64,000 bases of DNA from Paracoccus hibiscisoli (lineage in GTDB: Bacteria; Pseudomonadota; Alphaproteobacteria; Rhodobacterales; Rhodobacteraceae), in the NCBI RefSeq assembly GCF_005048265.1, contig NZ_SUNH01000008.1:124001-188000 (forward strand), in the 5' to 3' direction. Both the position numbers and the translations under genes were made by a program. Positions 9,000-19,115 of this stretch are shown piece after piece. How positions within the stretch are numbered: position 1 is the stretch's first letter; each line of letters opens with the position of its first letter. The notes under the pieces were generated by a model, which saw nothing but the letters and a program-made list of their open reading frames with translations, was not told where the DNA came from and did no database searches.

Positions 9000-11176
9000 G
9001 ACGGCGCGGGCATCAGAACGATGGTCGCCAACGGCGGTAAGGTCAGGCGCAGCGACTGATCACGGCCGTGCCAGACCGTGGCCTCGCTCTCCAGCGCGGC
9101 GGGATTGGCCACGCCCGACCCGCCATAGGCGGCGCCGTCGCTGTTCAGCACCTCCTGCCACGCTCCGGGCAGAGGCACGCCGATGCGATAATCCTCGCGC
9201 ACCACCGGCGTCAGGTTGCACACCACCACGACCGGCGGCGCACCGTCATCGGATTTGCGCATCCAGACCAGGACGCTTTGCGCGGCGTCCCTGCTGTCGA
9301 TCCATTCGAACCCGTCGGGGTCGCAATCCAGACGGTGCAGCGCGGGCGTGTCGCGGTACAGCCGGTTCAGGTCCGCAACCAGCGCCTGCACGCCCGCATG
9401 CAGGGGGTCGTCCAGCAGATGCCAGTCCAGCGACTGGTCGTGGTTCCATTCGCGGTCCTGCGCAAATTCACAGCCCATGAACAACAGCTTTTTGCCGGGA
9501 TGGGTCCACATGAAGGCGTAATAGGCCCGCAGGTTCGCGAATTTCTGCCAGCGGTCGCCCGCCATCTGGCGGATCAGCGACCCCTTGCCATGCACCACCT
9601 CGTCATGGCTGAGAGGCAGGACGAAATCCTCGGAAAAGGCATAGACCAGACCGAATGTCAGGTCGTTCTGATGGTACTGCCGATGGATCGGATCAAGGCG
9701 GAAATAGGCCAGGGTGTCGTGCATCCAGCCCATGTTCCATTTGAACGCAAACCCCAGGCCGCCCTCGTCCACCGGACGGCTGACCATGGGAAAGGCCGTC
9801 GATTCCTCGGCGATGGTGATCGCGCCGGGATGATCGGTGGTGACGCGGGTGTTGACCTCACGCAGGAAATCGATGGCCTCAAGGTTCTGGTTGCCGCCAT
9901 GACGGTTGGGCACCCATTCGCCTGGCTGGCGGGAATAATCCAGATACAGCATCGACGCCACCGCATCGACGCGCAGCGCGTCGACGTGGAACCTGTCCAC
10001 CCAATACAGCGCGCTGGCCTGCAGGAAATTGGCGACCTCGCGACGGCCGAAATTATAGATCAGCGTGTTCCAGTCCTGATGAAAGCCCTGCCGCGGATCG
10101 GCATGTTCATACAGCGCCGTGCCGTCGAACTGCGCCAGCCCATGCGCGTCGGACGGGAAATGCGCGGGCACCCAATCCATGATGACACCGAAGCCCGCCA
10201 GATGCAGACGGTCGACCAGGCGCGCAAAGGCCTCGGGCGATCCAAAGCGGCTGGTCGGCGCGAACAGACCGACCGGTTGATAGCCCCAGGAGCCGGTAAA
10301 GGGGTGTTCGCTGACCGGCAGGAATTCGACATGGGTAAAGGCCATGCGTTCCAGATAGGGGACCAGCAGGTCGGCGATGGCGTCGTAGTCGAGGATCTCG
10401 GCGTCGCCGCCGCGCCGCCAGGACCCCAGATGCAGCTCATAGATCGAGATCGGCGCCTGCCGGTCCTGCCGCCGGGCACGCGCCGCCATCCAGTCGCCGT
10501 CGCGCCAGTCGTGATCCGGCAGGCCATGCACGACCGATGCTGTCTCTGGCGGCAGCTGATGGGCGAACCCCACCGGATCGGCCTTGAGCGGCAGGCGTTC
10601 GCCATGCGCGCTGAGGATCTCGTACTTGTAGATCTCGCCGGTGGTCAGGCCGGGGATGAACAGCTCCCAGATGCCGGGGCCAAGGCGCCGGCGCATGGGG
10701 TGGCGCCGCCCGTCCCATGCGTTGAAATGGCCTACCACACTGACCCGGCGGGCATTCGGCGCCCAGACCGCAAAAGCCACGCCTGGCACGCCCTGATGGG
10801 TCACCGGATGCGCGCCCAGCTTGTCATAGAGGCACCGGTGGCTGCCCTCGGCCAGCAGGTATTCGTCCATCTCTCCCAGCACGGGGCCAAAGCGATAGGG
10901 GTCGTCGACCTGCCATTCATGGCCACCGGCCTTCATGGCCAGCCGGTAGGGACCCTGCGGAGCGGGCCCGCAAAAGAACCCCTCGGGGTGGATGCGCTGC
11001 AACGGAATGGCCCCGTCATCGCTCACGGCGCGGATTTCGGCGGCCTGCGGCGCAAAGACCCTCAGCTGCCCGTCATGCGGACCCAGGATCGCGAAAGGGT
11101 CGTGATGCTGTCCGCGCAGGATCGCCTCGATCCCGGAGGAGGTGAGCCCATCGGGCAAAGATGCGACATCGGTCAT
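8996..11176 (-). CDS. glgB: 1,4-alpha-glucan branching enzyme
   Basis: This 726-residue GH13_9 enzyme introduces alpha-1,6 branches into alpha-glucan. Domain order is an N-terminal extension, CBM48 (about residues 115-205, [25 protein letters not shown]), the catalytic barrel and a C-terminal all-beta domain. Catalytic residues lie in [18 protein letters not shown] (nucleophile), [11 protein letters not shown] (acid) and [15 protein letters not shown] (Asp). Length matches bacterial GlgB. The start overlaps the treS stop and the stop overlaps the treZ start by four bases each. In the GlgE pathway it branches the linear chains that GlgE extends from maltose-1-phosphate. Confidence 0.95.
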   Translation of the reverse strand: MTDVASLPDGLTSSGIEAILRGQHHDPFAILGPHDGQLRVFAPQAAEIRAVSDDGAIPLQRIHPEGFFCGPAPQGPYRLAMKAGGHEWQVDDPYRFGPVLGEMDEYLLAEGSHRCLYDKLGAHPVTHQGVPGVAFAVWAPNARRVSVVGHFNAWDGRRHPMRRRLGPGIWELFIPGLTTGEIYKYEILSAHGERLPLKADPVGFAHQLPPETASVVHGLPDHDWRDGDWMAARARRQDRQAPISIYELHLGSWRRGGDAEILDYDAIADLLVPYLERMAFTHVEFLPVSEHPFTGSWGYQPVGLFAPTSRFGSPEAFARLVDRLHLAGFGVIMDWVPAHFPSDAHGLAQFDGTALYEHADPRQGFHQDWNTLIYNFGRREVANFLQASALYWVDRFHVDALRVDAVASMLYLDYSRQPGEWVPNRHGGNQNLEAIDFLREVNTRVTTDHPGAITIAEESTAFPMVSRPVDEGGLGFAFKWNMGWMHDTLAYFRLDPIHRQYHQNDLTFGLVYAFSEDFVLPLSHDEVVHGKGSLIRQMAGDRWQKFANLRAYYAFMWTHPGKKLLFMGCEFAQDREWNHDQSLDWHLLDDPLHAGVQALVADLNRLYRDTPALHRLDCDPDGFEWIDSRDAAQSVLVWMRKSDDGAPPVVVVCNLTPVVREDYRIGVPLPGAWQEVLNSDGAAYGGSGVANPAALESEATVWHGRDQSLRLTLPPLATIVLMPAPS

Positions 11177-14100
11177 GCGTTCTCCTGCGTCAGCAGTTCC
11201 AGGATGCCGGCCAGCGGAATGCCGACCCAGGCCGGGCGGTTGCCCAGCTCGTATCCGGTCTCGTAGATGGCCTTTTGCAGCAGGAACAAATCCAGCAGCG
11301 CATCGGCCGCGGCGCGATCCGAGGGCAGGTTCGCGGCCCCCTCGACGTGATCGCGATAGCTGTCCAGGAACGCGGCGCTGGCGGTGCGCCGCCAGTCCTC
11401 GATCCGCTCCAACGCCTGTTCGGCGGTCGCGCCAAAGCTGGCGAGGTGCCGGGCGACCACCGTCAGCGCGGCATAGTCGAACGACCGCAGCATCCCGGCC
11501 ACGTCGCGCAAGGGCGACGACAGCGCCCGACGTTCATCCAGCGACCGCGCGGGCTCCCCCTCAAAGTCGATGATGGCCACGTCGTTCTGCGCCAGCAGCA
11601 CCTGGCCCAGATGATAATCACCATGGATGCGCGACAGCCCCCCGGTCGGCGTCAGGTCCGCGACGCGGCGCAGCCGGTCCAGCAACCTGGCGCGCTGTGC
11701 CAGCACCTGTTCGGCCAGCGGTGCGGCGTCGTCGGGCAGATCGGCCTGCTGCAGCCGGGTCAGCATGGCCTCCGCATCGGCGACCGCATCATCGGCCCAT
11801 CCACGCAGCGTCTCTGCCGTCAGATCCCGCAGCGCGAAGGCCGGATCGTCGGTCGGCGTCGCCAGCGCGCGGTGCAGTTCCGCCGTCCGCTGTCCCAGCA
11901 GGGTGCCGATCGACAGCGGAAAGTCGTATCCATGCCGCACGGGCGCGGCGGCATCGCCCGCCGATGTCCAGCCGTCGCTTTCGTTCAGCTCCAGCATCAG
12001 CGCGTCGATGATGCCGGTCCAGGCGTCGCCCCGGTTCGGGACAAAGGCGAATGCCGCCGCCAGCGTCGTGCCTTGATCGCCCTTGTGGTCCAGATGGCCC
12101 AGATAGCGCGGCGTGTTGGCAAAGCCCGCAACCTCGGTCAGGAACTGCGCGACCTCGACATCGGGCTGATGCCCGGGGCGCAGGCGACGATACAGCTTCA
12201 GGATGATCTGGTCCGAGAACGCGATGGACAGGTTCGACTGCTCGACCCCCATCTGGCGCGGGGTGCCGGGTTCGGTGATCGCGCGCAGCGCGTCGGTGCC
12301 GTGAAACTGCAGGTCGCCCTTGGCCGTGCCTTCGACCATCCCGTCCAGCAGCAGCTGCGGCAGGCGTTCGTCAAAAGCGCCGTCGACCAGCGCGCCAACC
12401 CGTGCGGTGTGACGGATCTTGGCCAGCGTCCAGGACAGCTTGGGCGCACCGGGACGCAGGTTCTCATCGCCCCACCGGGCCGACAGGGGCAGGAAGTAGC
12501 TCTGATCGTCGCCCTCACCGCCGGGGGTCACGTCCAGCGCGACCATCGCATGTTCGCCCTGCCCCAGATCGCCTAGCTGACGCAGGCGGACACGGGCCGG
12601 AATGGACTGGTCCTTGGCCGCGAACCAGCGCTGCAGGGGCAGCCATTGCGGCAGAACCTCTGCCTGCAACTGGGCGCCTTCGCGACCGGCCAGCGCGGTG
12701 CTGACCGTGCCATCGCGGGTGGTCAGCGTCATGAACTCCGGCAGGATGTCGGGCAGCTGTTCGTGCCAGGACGGCATCTCCTCCTCACCCGACAGGGCAA
12801 ACCAGAAGAACCCATAGGCCGGCAGCGTCAGCATATAGGGCAGATCGCCGATCGGCGGAAAAGCCGACCGACCCGTCAGTTCCACCGGAACCATGCCGCG
12901 ACGGCTGGCCAGATCCAGCTCGACCGCCTGCGCGCTGTCGGACAGGTTGGCCACGCACAGATAGGCGCGCCCCTCGTGTTCGCGGATATAGGCCAGGATC
13001 TTGCGGTTGCGCGGATAAAGCAGCGTCATCTCTCCACGCCCGAAGGCTGGGTGCTGTTTGCGCACGGTGATCATCCGGCGCATCCAGTTCAGCAGCGATG
13101 ACGGATCGTCCGCCTGCGCCTCGACATTGATGACCTGATGGCCGTAGACGGCGTCGATGATCGTGGGCAGGTACAGCTGCTGCGGCTTGGCCGTGGAAAA
13201 GCCCGCATTGCGGTCGCCCGACCACTGCATCGGCGTACGCACCCCGTCGCGGTCGCCCAGATAATAGTTGTCGCCCATGCCGATCTCGTCGCCGTAATAG
13301 ATGATCGGTGTGCCGGGCATCGACAAAAGCAACGAATTCAGTAGCTCGATCTTGCGGCGGTCGTTCTGCATCAGGGGCGCCAGGCGGCGGCGGATGCCCA
13401 GATTGATGCGCGCCCGCGTGTCGGTGGCATAGGTCTGCCACAGATAGTCACGCTCCTCGGAGGTCACCATCTCCAGCGTCAGCTCGTCATGGTTGCGCAG
13501 GAAGATGCCCCACTGGCAGTTCTCGGGGATCTCCGGCGTTTGGCGGATGATGTCGGTGATCGGGTGCCGGTCGGCCTGCGCCAGCGCCATGTACATGCGC
13601 GGCATCAGCGGAAAGTGGAACCCCATGTGGCATTCGTCGCCGTCGCCGAAATAGGGGCGGGTGTCCTCGGGCCACTGGTTCGCCTCGGCCAGCAGCATCC
13701 GGTCGGGGAAATGCTTGTCCAGATCGGCGCGGATGGCCTTCAGCACGTCATGCGTCTCGGGCAGGTTCTCGTTGTTGGTGCCGTCGCGTTCGACCAGATA
13801 GGGGATCGCGTCCAGACGCAGGCCGTCGACGCCCATCTCCAGCCACATGCGCATGACCTTGAGCACCTCGGCCAGCACCTTGGGGTTGTCAAAGTTCAGG
13901 TCCGGCTGATGCGAATAGAACCGATGCCAGTAATAGGCGCCCGCGACGGGGTCCCAGGTCCAGTTCGACTTTTCGGTATCCAGAAAGATGATCCGCGTTT
14001 CGGGCCATTTCTCATCCGTGTCCGACCAGACATAGAAATCGCGCGCCGCCGATCCGGGCTTGGCGTGGCGGGCCTTCTGGAACCACGGATGCTGGTCGCT

Positions 14101-14475
14101 GGTATGGTTGATGACCAGTTCGGTGATGACGCGGATGCCGCGCCGATGCGCCTCGGTCACGAAGGCCTTGAAATCGCGCATCGTGCCATAGGACGGGTTG
14201 ATCGACCGGTAATCGGCGATGTCATAGCCGTCATCGCGCAGCGGCGACGGATAGAAGGGCAGCAGCCAGATCGCCGTGACGCCCAGTTCCTGAACATAGT
14301 CCAGCCGCTGCATCAGCCCGGCGAAATCGCCGATGCCGTCGCCGTTCGAATCCATGAACGCCTTGATGTGCAGCTGATAGATGACGGCATCCTTGTACCA
14401 GTCGGACTGGTCGCGGTCGATGCCGCCGGTCACGGCAAAGGTGGCGCCATCGCGCTTGGGGTTCGGGATGTTCAT
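11173..14475 (-). CDS. treS: Trehalose synthase fused to maltokinase
   Basis: This 1100-residue fusion begins with a GH13_16 trehalose synthase (about residues 20-570), which interconverts trehalose and maltose. Motifs are [44 protein letters not shown] and [12 protein letters not shown]. The C-terminal half (about 600-1095) is a maltokinase (Pep2/Mak) with the aminoglycoside-kinase-like motifs [15 protein letters not shown] and [17 protein letters not shown]. It phosphorylates maltose to maltose-1-phosphate, the GlgE donor. The ATG at 14475 overlaps the glgE stop; the longer open frame upstream overlaps glgE deeply and is unlikely. Fusing both steps commits maltose directly to the GlgE route. 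Confidence 0.94.
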   Translation of the reverse strand: MNIPNPKRDGATFAVTGGIDRDQSDWYKDAVIYQLHIKAFMDSNGDGIGDFAGLMQRLDYVQELGVTAIWLLPFYPSPLRDDGYDIADYRSINPSYGTMRDFKAFVTEAHRRGIRVITELVINHTSDQHPWFQKARHAKPGSAARDFYVWSDTDEKWPETRIIFLDTEKSNWTWDPVAGAYYWHRFYSHQPDLNFDNPKVLAEVLKVMRMWLEMGVDGLRLDAIPYLVERDGTNNENLPETHDVLKAIRADLDKHFPDRMLLAEANQWPEDTRPYFGDGDECHMGFHFPLMPRMYMALAQADRHPITDIIRQTPEIPENCQWGIFLRNHDELTLEMVTSEERDYLWQTYATDTRARINLGIRRRLAPLMQNDRRKIELLNSLLLSMPGTPIIYYGDEIGMGDNYYLGDRDGVRTPMQWSGDRNAGFSTAKPQQLYLPTIIDAVYGHQVINVEAQADDPSSLLNWMRRMITVRKQHPAFGRGEMTLLYPRNRKILAYIREHEGRAYLCVANLSDSAQAVELDLASRRGMVPVELTGRSAFPPIGDLPYMLTLPAYGFFWFALSGEEEMPSWHEQLPDILPEFMTLTTRDGTVSTALAGREGAQLQAEVLPQWLPLQRWFAAKDQSIPARVRLRQLGDLGQGEHAMVALDVTPGGEGDDQSYFLPLSARWGDENLRPGAPKLSWTLAKIRHTARVGALVDGAFDERLPQLLLDGMVEGTAKGDLQFHGTDALRAITEPGTPRQMGVEQSNLSIAFSDQIILKLYRRLRPGHQPDVEVAQFLTEVAGFANTPRYLGHLDHKGDQGTTLAAAFAFVPNRGDAWTGIIDALMLELNESDGWTSAGDAAAPVRHGYDFPLSIGTLLGQRTAELHRALATPTDDPAFALRDLTAETLRGWADDAVADAEAMLTRLQQADLPDDAAPLAEQVLAQRARLLDRLRRVADLTPTGGLSRIHGDYHLGQVLLAQNDVAIIDFEGEPARSLDERRALSSPLRDVAGMLRSFDYAALTVVARHLASFGATAEQALERIEDWRRTASAAFLDSYRDHVEGAANLPSDRAAADALLDLFLLQKAIYETGYELGNRPAWVGIPLAGILELLTQENA

Positions 14476-16526
14476 GGGCGCGGCGCTCCGGGTGCGATGA
14501 GTTGCCAGATGGCATAGGGACGGGTGTGCGGGTCCAGTTCCAGCCACTGGTTCTTGCCGTGCCAGGTAAAGCTGTTGCCGTGGATCAGATCGCGCACCTC
14601 GATCGAGGCATCGTCGGGCAGCCCGAATTCCCACAGCGGGACCTCGAACTGGAAGGTCTGGGCGTTGTGGGGGTCCAGATTGACGTGGATCAGCACGTAA
14701 TCGTCGCCCGCGCGCTTGGCATAGGCCAGCACCTGGTCGTTCTGGGCCACGTGAAAGGTCAGGTCGGTAAACTGACGCAGCGCGGGATGATCACGCCGCA
14801 GGCGGTTCATCAGGCGGATATCGTCCTGGATGTTGCCCGGCTGGTCCATGTCCCAGACCCGCAGTTGGTATTTCTCGCTGTCCAGATATTCTTCCTTGCC
14901 CGGCACGGGCGCAGCCTCGCAGATCTCGAACCCGCTATAGACGCCGTAATTGCCGCCCAGGGTCGCGGCCAGCGCCAGCCGGATGCGGAACCCCGGCCTG
15001 CCGCTGGACTGCAGAAAGCGCGGATTGATGTCGGGCGTGTTCACAAAGAAATTCGGGTTCATCACCAGACGGCTGTCGGTCTGCGTCAGCTCGGTCAGGT
15101 AATCGGTAAGCTCGGCCTTTTCGTTGCGCCAGGTGAAGTACGAATAGGATTGCGAGAAACCCACCTTGGCCAGCCGCTTCATCACCTTGGGTCGGGTGAA
15201 GGCCTCGGCCAGGAATATCACGCCGGGATCGACGCGGCGGACCTCGGCGATCATCCATTCCCAGAACGGGAACGGCTTGGTGTGCGGGTTGTCCACGCGA
15301 AAGATGCGCACCCCGTGGCCGACCCAGAACAGCACCACGTCGCGCAGCGCATACCACAGGCCCGGCAGGGCATCGCGATAGAAATGGACGTTGACGATGT
15401 CCTCGTATTTCTTGGGCGGATTCTCGGCGAACTTGATGGTGCCGTCGGGGCGCCAGTCGAACCATTCGGGATGCTCCTTGATCCACGGATGATCGGGCGA
15501 ACACTGGATCGCGAAATCCAGCGCGATCTCCAGCCCGTGGTCGCGGGCCGCATCGATCAGGCGGCGGAAATCGTCGAAATCGCCCAGCTCCGGGTGGATC
15601 GCGTCATGCCCACCATCGGCAGATCCGATCGCATAGGGGCTGCCGGGATCGTCCGGGCCAGCGGTCAGGCTGTTGTTCGGACCCTTGCGGTTCTTGCGCC
15701 CGATCGGGTGGATAGGCGGAAAATACAGCACGTCAAACCCCAGATCGCGCACATAAGGCAGACGGGCGATCACGTCGTCGAACGTGCCGTGCCGGTCCAT
15801 GCTGCCCGATTGCGACCGGGGCATCAGCTCGTACCACGCGCTGAAGGCTGCGGCCTGCCGGTCGACATGCAGCGGCAGCGGGTCCGATTGCGTCAGGTCC
15901 GTGCGGGGCGCCGCGCGGATCATCAGCGTGGTGACCTGATCCTCCGTCAGCGCGGTCAGGCGGGCGGCATCGCCCTGCGCCGCCAAGCTCTCATCCTGCG
16001 TCAGGACCGCCTCCAGCGCAGCCTTGTCCTCCGCGGTCGCGCGGCCTTTCGGGCCAGCGGCGGCCTCGATCAGCCGCCTCCCTTCGGTCAGCTCCAGGGA
16101 TATGGCCTGGCCCGCCGCGTGCTTGGCCAGAATCTCCTTGCGCCAGGTCGCGAACAGGTCGCGCCATGCGGCAAAGGCAATCTGATAATCGCCCGGCTGG
16201 TCAAACGCCTGCACAGCCTGCCAGCGGTCATTGACCAGAAAGGTCATCGGCACCTCGGCAAAGGTGTCCTGTCCGACGGGACGCGACAGCAGGGCCGCCG
16301 CGATGATGTCATGTCCGTCCGAAAAGATATCCGCCTGAAAGACGTCCGGCTGCCCTGCGACGACCTTCGCGGCAAATCTCCCTCCGTCCACTTCGTGAGA
16401 GATCCCCTCAATCGCAAGTCTGGCGGCGGCCAAGGAGAAAAGATGGCGTTCGGCATCGTGTTCGTGGGACACCGACGTCTCATCGGCATCTGCATGTGAC
16501 GTCACGGCGAACTTATCGTTGGACAC
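14472..16526 (-). CDS. glgE: Alpha-1,4-glucan:maltose-1-phosphate maltosyltransferase
   Basis: This GH13_3 enzyme of about 684 residues extends alpha-1,4-glucan by maltose units from maltose-1-phosphate. Diagnostic motifs include VLYFPPIHPIGRKNRKGPNN, GVRIFRVDNPHTKPFPFW (nucleophile Asp), PGVIFLAEAFTRPKVM (Glu) and FFVNTPDINP. The N-terminal domains S and N precede the barrel. Start choice: an ATG at 16532 lies only one base after the AGGAGG sequence, too close for normal initiation. The GTG at 16526 lies seven bases after it and fits best, so I place the start there. It is first in the operon and drives GlgB, TreS-kinase, TreZ and MalQ downstream. Confidence 0.94.
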   Translation of the reverse strand: MSNDKFAVTSHADADETSVSHEHDAERHLFSLAAARLAIEGISHEVDGGRFAAKVVAGQPDVFQADIFSDGHDIIAAALLSRPVGQDTFAEVPMTFLVNDRWQAVQAFDQPGDYQIAFAAWRDLFATWRKEILAKHAAGQAISLELTEGRRLIEAAAGPKGRATAEDKAALEAVLTQDESLAAQGDAARLTALTEDQVTTLMIRAAPRTDLTQSDPLPLHVDRQAAAFSAWYELMPRSQSGSMDRHGTFDDVIARLPYVRDLGFDVLYFPPIHPIGRKNRKGPNNSLTAGPDDPGSPYAIGSADGGHDAIHPELGDFDDFRRLIDAARDHGLEIALDFAIQCSPDHPWIKEHPEWFDWRPDGTIKFAENPPKKYEDIVNVHFYRDALPGLWYALRDVVLFWVGHGVRIFRVDNPHTKPFPFWEWMIAEVRRVDPGVIFLAEAFTRPKVMKRLAKVGFSQSYSYFTWRNEKAELTDYLTELTQTDSRLVMNPNFFVNTPDINPRFLQSSGRPGFRIRLALAATLGGNYGVYSGFEICEAAPVPGKEEYLDSEKYQLRVWDMDQPGNIQDDIRLMNRLRRDHPALRQFTDLTFHVAQNDQVLAYAKRAGDDYVLIHVNLDPHNAQTFQFEVPLWEFGLPDDASIEVRDLIHGNSFTWHGKNQWLELDPHTRPYAIWQLIAPGAPRP

Positions 16527-16532
16527 GGACAT

Positions 16533-16862
16533 TCCTCCTTGGGTCGGACCCTACAAGAACCAGCATGGCCCTGAGTTGTTCCTTGCTGTTTTATAGCGAC
16601 CGCCGATTTGACTGCGCATTTGAAGTGGCCCGGTTCAAGAGGCTCCAGGCGGATCACGGGCGCCAAGGCCCGTACTGACAGAGCGCCCCCGTGTGAGGCA
16701 CGCCCCAATTTCACACGTCATCGACGCCGGCCTGATGCACGCGGCCATCCCTGCCTTCCTTTTGCCTGGCGGGGGCGGTATGGTTCACGGGCCGCGTTTC
16801 TTGAAACCTTCGCGTCGGGATGTCAGCCCGCGTCAAGGGGGGCGCGGACGTAGGAGATCGGG
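16533..16862. other. Divergent control region between glgE and the cheB-cheR relic
   Basis: This stretch of about 330 bases has no supported gene. It must carry the promoter of the glg/tre operon on the minus strand and formerly that of cheBR on the plus strand. A GTGTGA...TCACAC inverted repeat (16690-16695 and 16710-16715) could be an operator. I could not assign promoter hexamers with confidence. Confidence 0.45.
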
Positions 16863-18212
16863 ATGGCGGAAGATGAGCATCTGGGCATGCCGCGGGGCGT
16901 CCCGATCTGTGCCATCGGCGCATCCGCAGGCGGCGTGAAGGCCCTTCAGGAGTTTTTCCGGCACGTGGCGGACGATCTGGGCCTTGCCTATGTGGTGATC
17001 ATCCATCTTTCCCCCGATCAGCCAAGTTCACATGGCGAGATTCTGGCCTCGGTCACGCGGATGGCGGTTCACCAGGTCGCGGACAGTTCCGAACTGACCC
17101 CAGACTGTGTCTATGTGATCGCACCGGATCGCGAATTGGTGGTCCAGGGCAGCCGCGTCATGGCCCGACCCTTTACCGATCCGCGCGGCCAGCGCGCGCC
17201 CATCGACATGTTCTTCCGGTCGGTCGCCGCGGTGCATGGCAACGGGCTGGCGGTGATCCTGTCGGGGGCGGGTTCGGATGGCGCGCTTGGCATCCGCGAC
17301 ATGAAAGAGGCCGGGGCCGTCGTCTTTGTGCAGGACCCGGCGGATGCCGAATTCTCGATGATGCCGCACAGCGCCATCGCCTCGGGGGCCGCCGATTTCG
17401 TCGCGCCGATCCCGCGGCTGGTGGAACGGATCGTCGAGGTGGTGCACAGCAAGGACGCCGTCCGGTCGCTGTCCCAGGAAGTCGCGCATCACTATCTGCA
17501 ACGGATCGTCACCTTTCTGCGTGCGCGGACCGGGCACGATTTCTCCAGCTACAAGCGGGCCACGGTCATGCGGGGCGTGGCGCGGCGCATGCAGGTCACC
17601 CGCAGCGCCGGATTGCAGGAATATGCCGCCTATCTGTCGGATAACCCCGAAGAGGCGCAGGAGCTGTTCGGCGATCTGCTGATCTCGGTCACGTCGTTCT
17701 TTCGCGACCCCGGCGCCTATGACGTGCTGGCGCAGGAGGGGCTGGGCCGCCTGTTCGATCAGGCGGACGAGGGCGGCATCCGGGCCTGGGTCGCAGGATG
17801 CGCCACCGGCGAGGAGGCCTATAGCCTGGCGATCCTGCTGCTGGAGGAGGCGCAGCGCCGGCAGGTGACACTGCCGATCCAGATCTTTGCCACCGACCTG
17901 GACGAGGGCGCGCTGGCCACCGCGCGGGACGCGCGATACCCGTCCAGCATAGAGGCCGATGTCGATCCTGAACGTCTGACCCGGTTCTTTGTCCGCGAAG
18001 GCGCGCATTACCGCATCCGCAAGGAGGTGCGTGACATCGTGCTGTTCGCATCGCACAGCGTCGTCAAGGACCCGCCCTTTCTGCGGCTGGACCTGATTTC
18101 GTGCCGCAACCTGCTGATCTACATGGAACGCCAGCTGCAGCGCGAGGTATGCGCCCTGTTCGCCCATGGGCTGAAGCCCGACGGCCTGCTGTTTCTGGGA
18201 TCGGCCGACCCG
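16863..18212 (+). pseudogene. CheB-CheR fusion protein, 3' truncated
   Basis: The first about 450 codons encode a CheB methylesterase domain (catalytic Ser21 in GASAGGV, His48 in IIHLSPDQPS, Asp139 in SGAGSDGALG) followed by a CheR methyltransferase domain with its SAM-binding motif GCATGEEAYSLAI. Intact hybrids of this type usually continue for hundreds of residues into PAS and histidine-kinase modules. Here family similarity stops at GLLFLGSAD (near 18205-18212). The frame then continues for about 48 codons through antisense sequence of a ynjB-like gene to a stop at 18356. A good AGGAG site precedes the ATG. A shortened two-domain protein could still be made, but the gene is a deletion product. 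Confidence 0.8.
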
Positions 18213-18485
18213 CCCGTGTCGCGCCCGGCGGCGCGCTCTGCCAGCACGCGCGCCACGGCATCGGCGGTGTCGGCAAGGCGCACATGCCGCAGCGTCACGC
18301 CATGGCGGTCCAGAACCTCGTCTCCGACCGAGGCGATGAAGTCGTTGGTGCGCTGATCCCCGCCACAGGCATGGAAATAGACGGTCTGGCCCCGGGCCTC
18401 GTCAAGGACGTCCTGCCAGGTCTGGGACAGTGCGGGCGTGATGCCCAGCAGCAGGGCGGCGGCGGTCAAGGCAGTGCGGGGTTCA
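18205..18485 (-). pseudogene. ABC transporter substrate-binding protein (YnjB-like), N-terminal fragment
   Basis: The fragment encodes a signal peptide (TAAALLLGITPALSQ) and the first part of a binding protein of the YnjB type (WQDVLDEARGQTVYFHACGG, then LADTADAVARVLAERAAGRDTGG). It ends abruptly where cheB-cheR sequence begins. An ATG at 18485 has a well-placed GGAG. Its frame hits a stop after six codons unless one C is restored in the following C run (CCCC to CCCCC), which gives a continuous MNPRTALTAAALL signal peptide. The gene is therefore both truncated and frameshifted. The adjacent CDP-alcohol phosphatidyltransferase matches the E. coli ynj gene neighbourhood (ynjB...ynjF). Confidence 0.7.
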
Positions 18486-18509
18486 TCGGCGTCTCCGGTC
18501 GTTCGGGGA

Positions 18510-19115
18510 TCAGCGAAAGGCGGTCCAGCCCTGATGCCAGCGTAGGATCGTCGTCACGCCGCAGGCGGCGGCAAAGATCCAGGCCAACGTCGGAAAGGAC
18601 GCAGGAAACAGGCAAATGGCCAGAAACAGCACGATGGTCTCGAACCCTTCGGTCAATCCACCCAGGTAATAGATGCCCTTGGTGCGAAACCGCGTGGCAC
18701 GGTCACCCCGCTTGGCGGCGATCGCGGCAAAGGCCAGAAACGACGACCCGGTGCCGACAAAGGCGGCGATCAGGACGGCCGCCGGCAACGCGTTCGCGGC
18801 CGGGTCGTGCAGCGCAAAGCCCAGGGGGACCAGCGCGTAGAAGACGAAATCCAGCGCGATGTCCAGAAACGCGCCGCGGTCGGTCGGGCCGTTGATGCGC
18901 GCGACCGCCCCGTCCAGCCCGTCCATGATCCGGTTCGCGGCGATCAGCACGAACGCCGCCGTCCACCAGCCGAATGCCAGCGCCGGAATGGCCAGCAGGC
19001 CGATCACGAACCCTACGATGCTGATGGCATCGGCGCTGACGCCGCGCGCTGCCAGCAAGGCCGCCGGGGGTTGCAGGACGGCGCGCTGCAGGGGTTGTAG
19101 ACGGGCGTCGATCAT
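18510..19115 (-). CDS. CDP-alcohol phosphatidyltransferase family protein (YnjF-like)
   Basis: This 201-residue membrane enzyme carries the complete family signature: Asp65, Asp68-Gly69, Ala72-Arg73, Gly81, Asp85 and Asp89 (segment MDGLDGAVARINGPTDRGAF). These residues bind metal and the CDP-alcohol and transfer a phosphoalcohol to an acceptor in the inner membrane. About six hydrophobic helices are present. The acceptor cannot be deduced; the family includes phosphatidylglycerophosphate and phosphatidylcholine synthases as well as YnjF. The start overlaps the stop of the upstream TVP38/oxidoreductase gene by four bases (ATGA), so the two are co-translated. Downstream lies a broken ynjB-like gene. 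Confidence 0.88.
   Translation of the reverse strand: MIDARLQPLQRAVLQPPAALLAARGVSADAISIVGFVIGLLAIPALAFGWWTAAFVLIAANRIMDGLDGAVARINGPTDRGAFLDIALDFVFYALVPLGFALHDPAANALPAAVLIAAFVGTGSSFLAFAAIAAKRGDRATRFRTKGIYYLGGLTEGFETIVLFLAICLFPASFPTLAWIFAAACGVTTILRWHQGWTAFR

Noticed and set aside
9068-11266. Long plus-strand open frame opposite glgB (also frames opposite treS and glgE)
   Set aside because: Same reason: codon-bias shadows of the catalytic genes on the minus strand.
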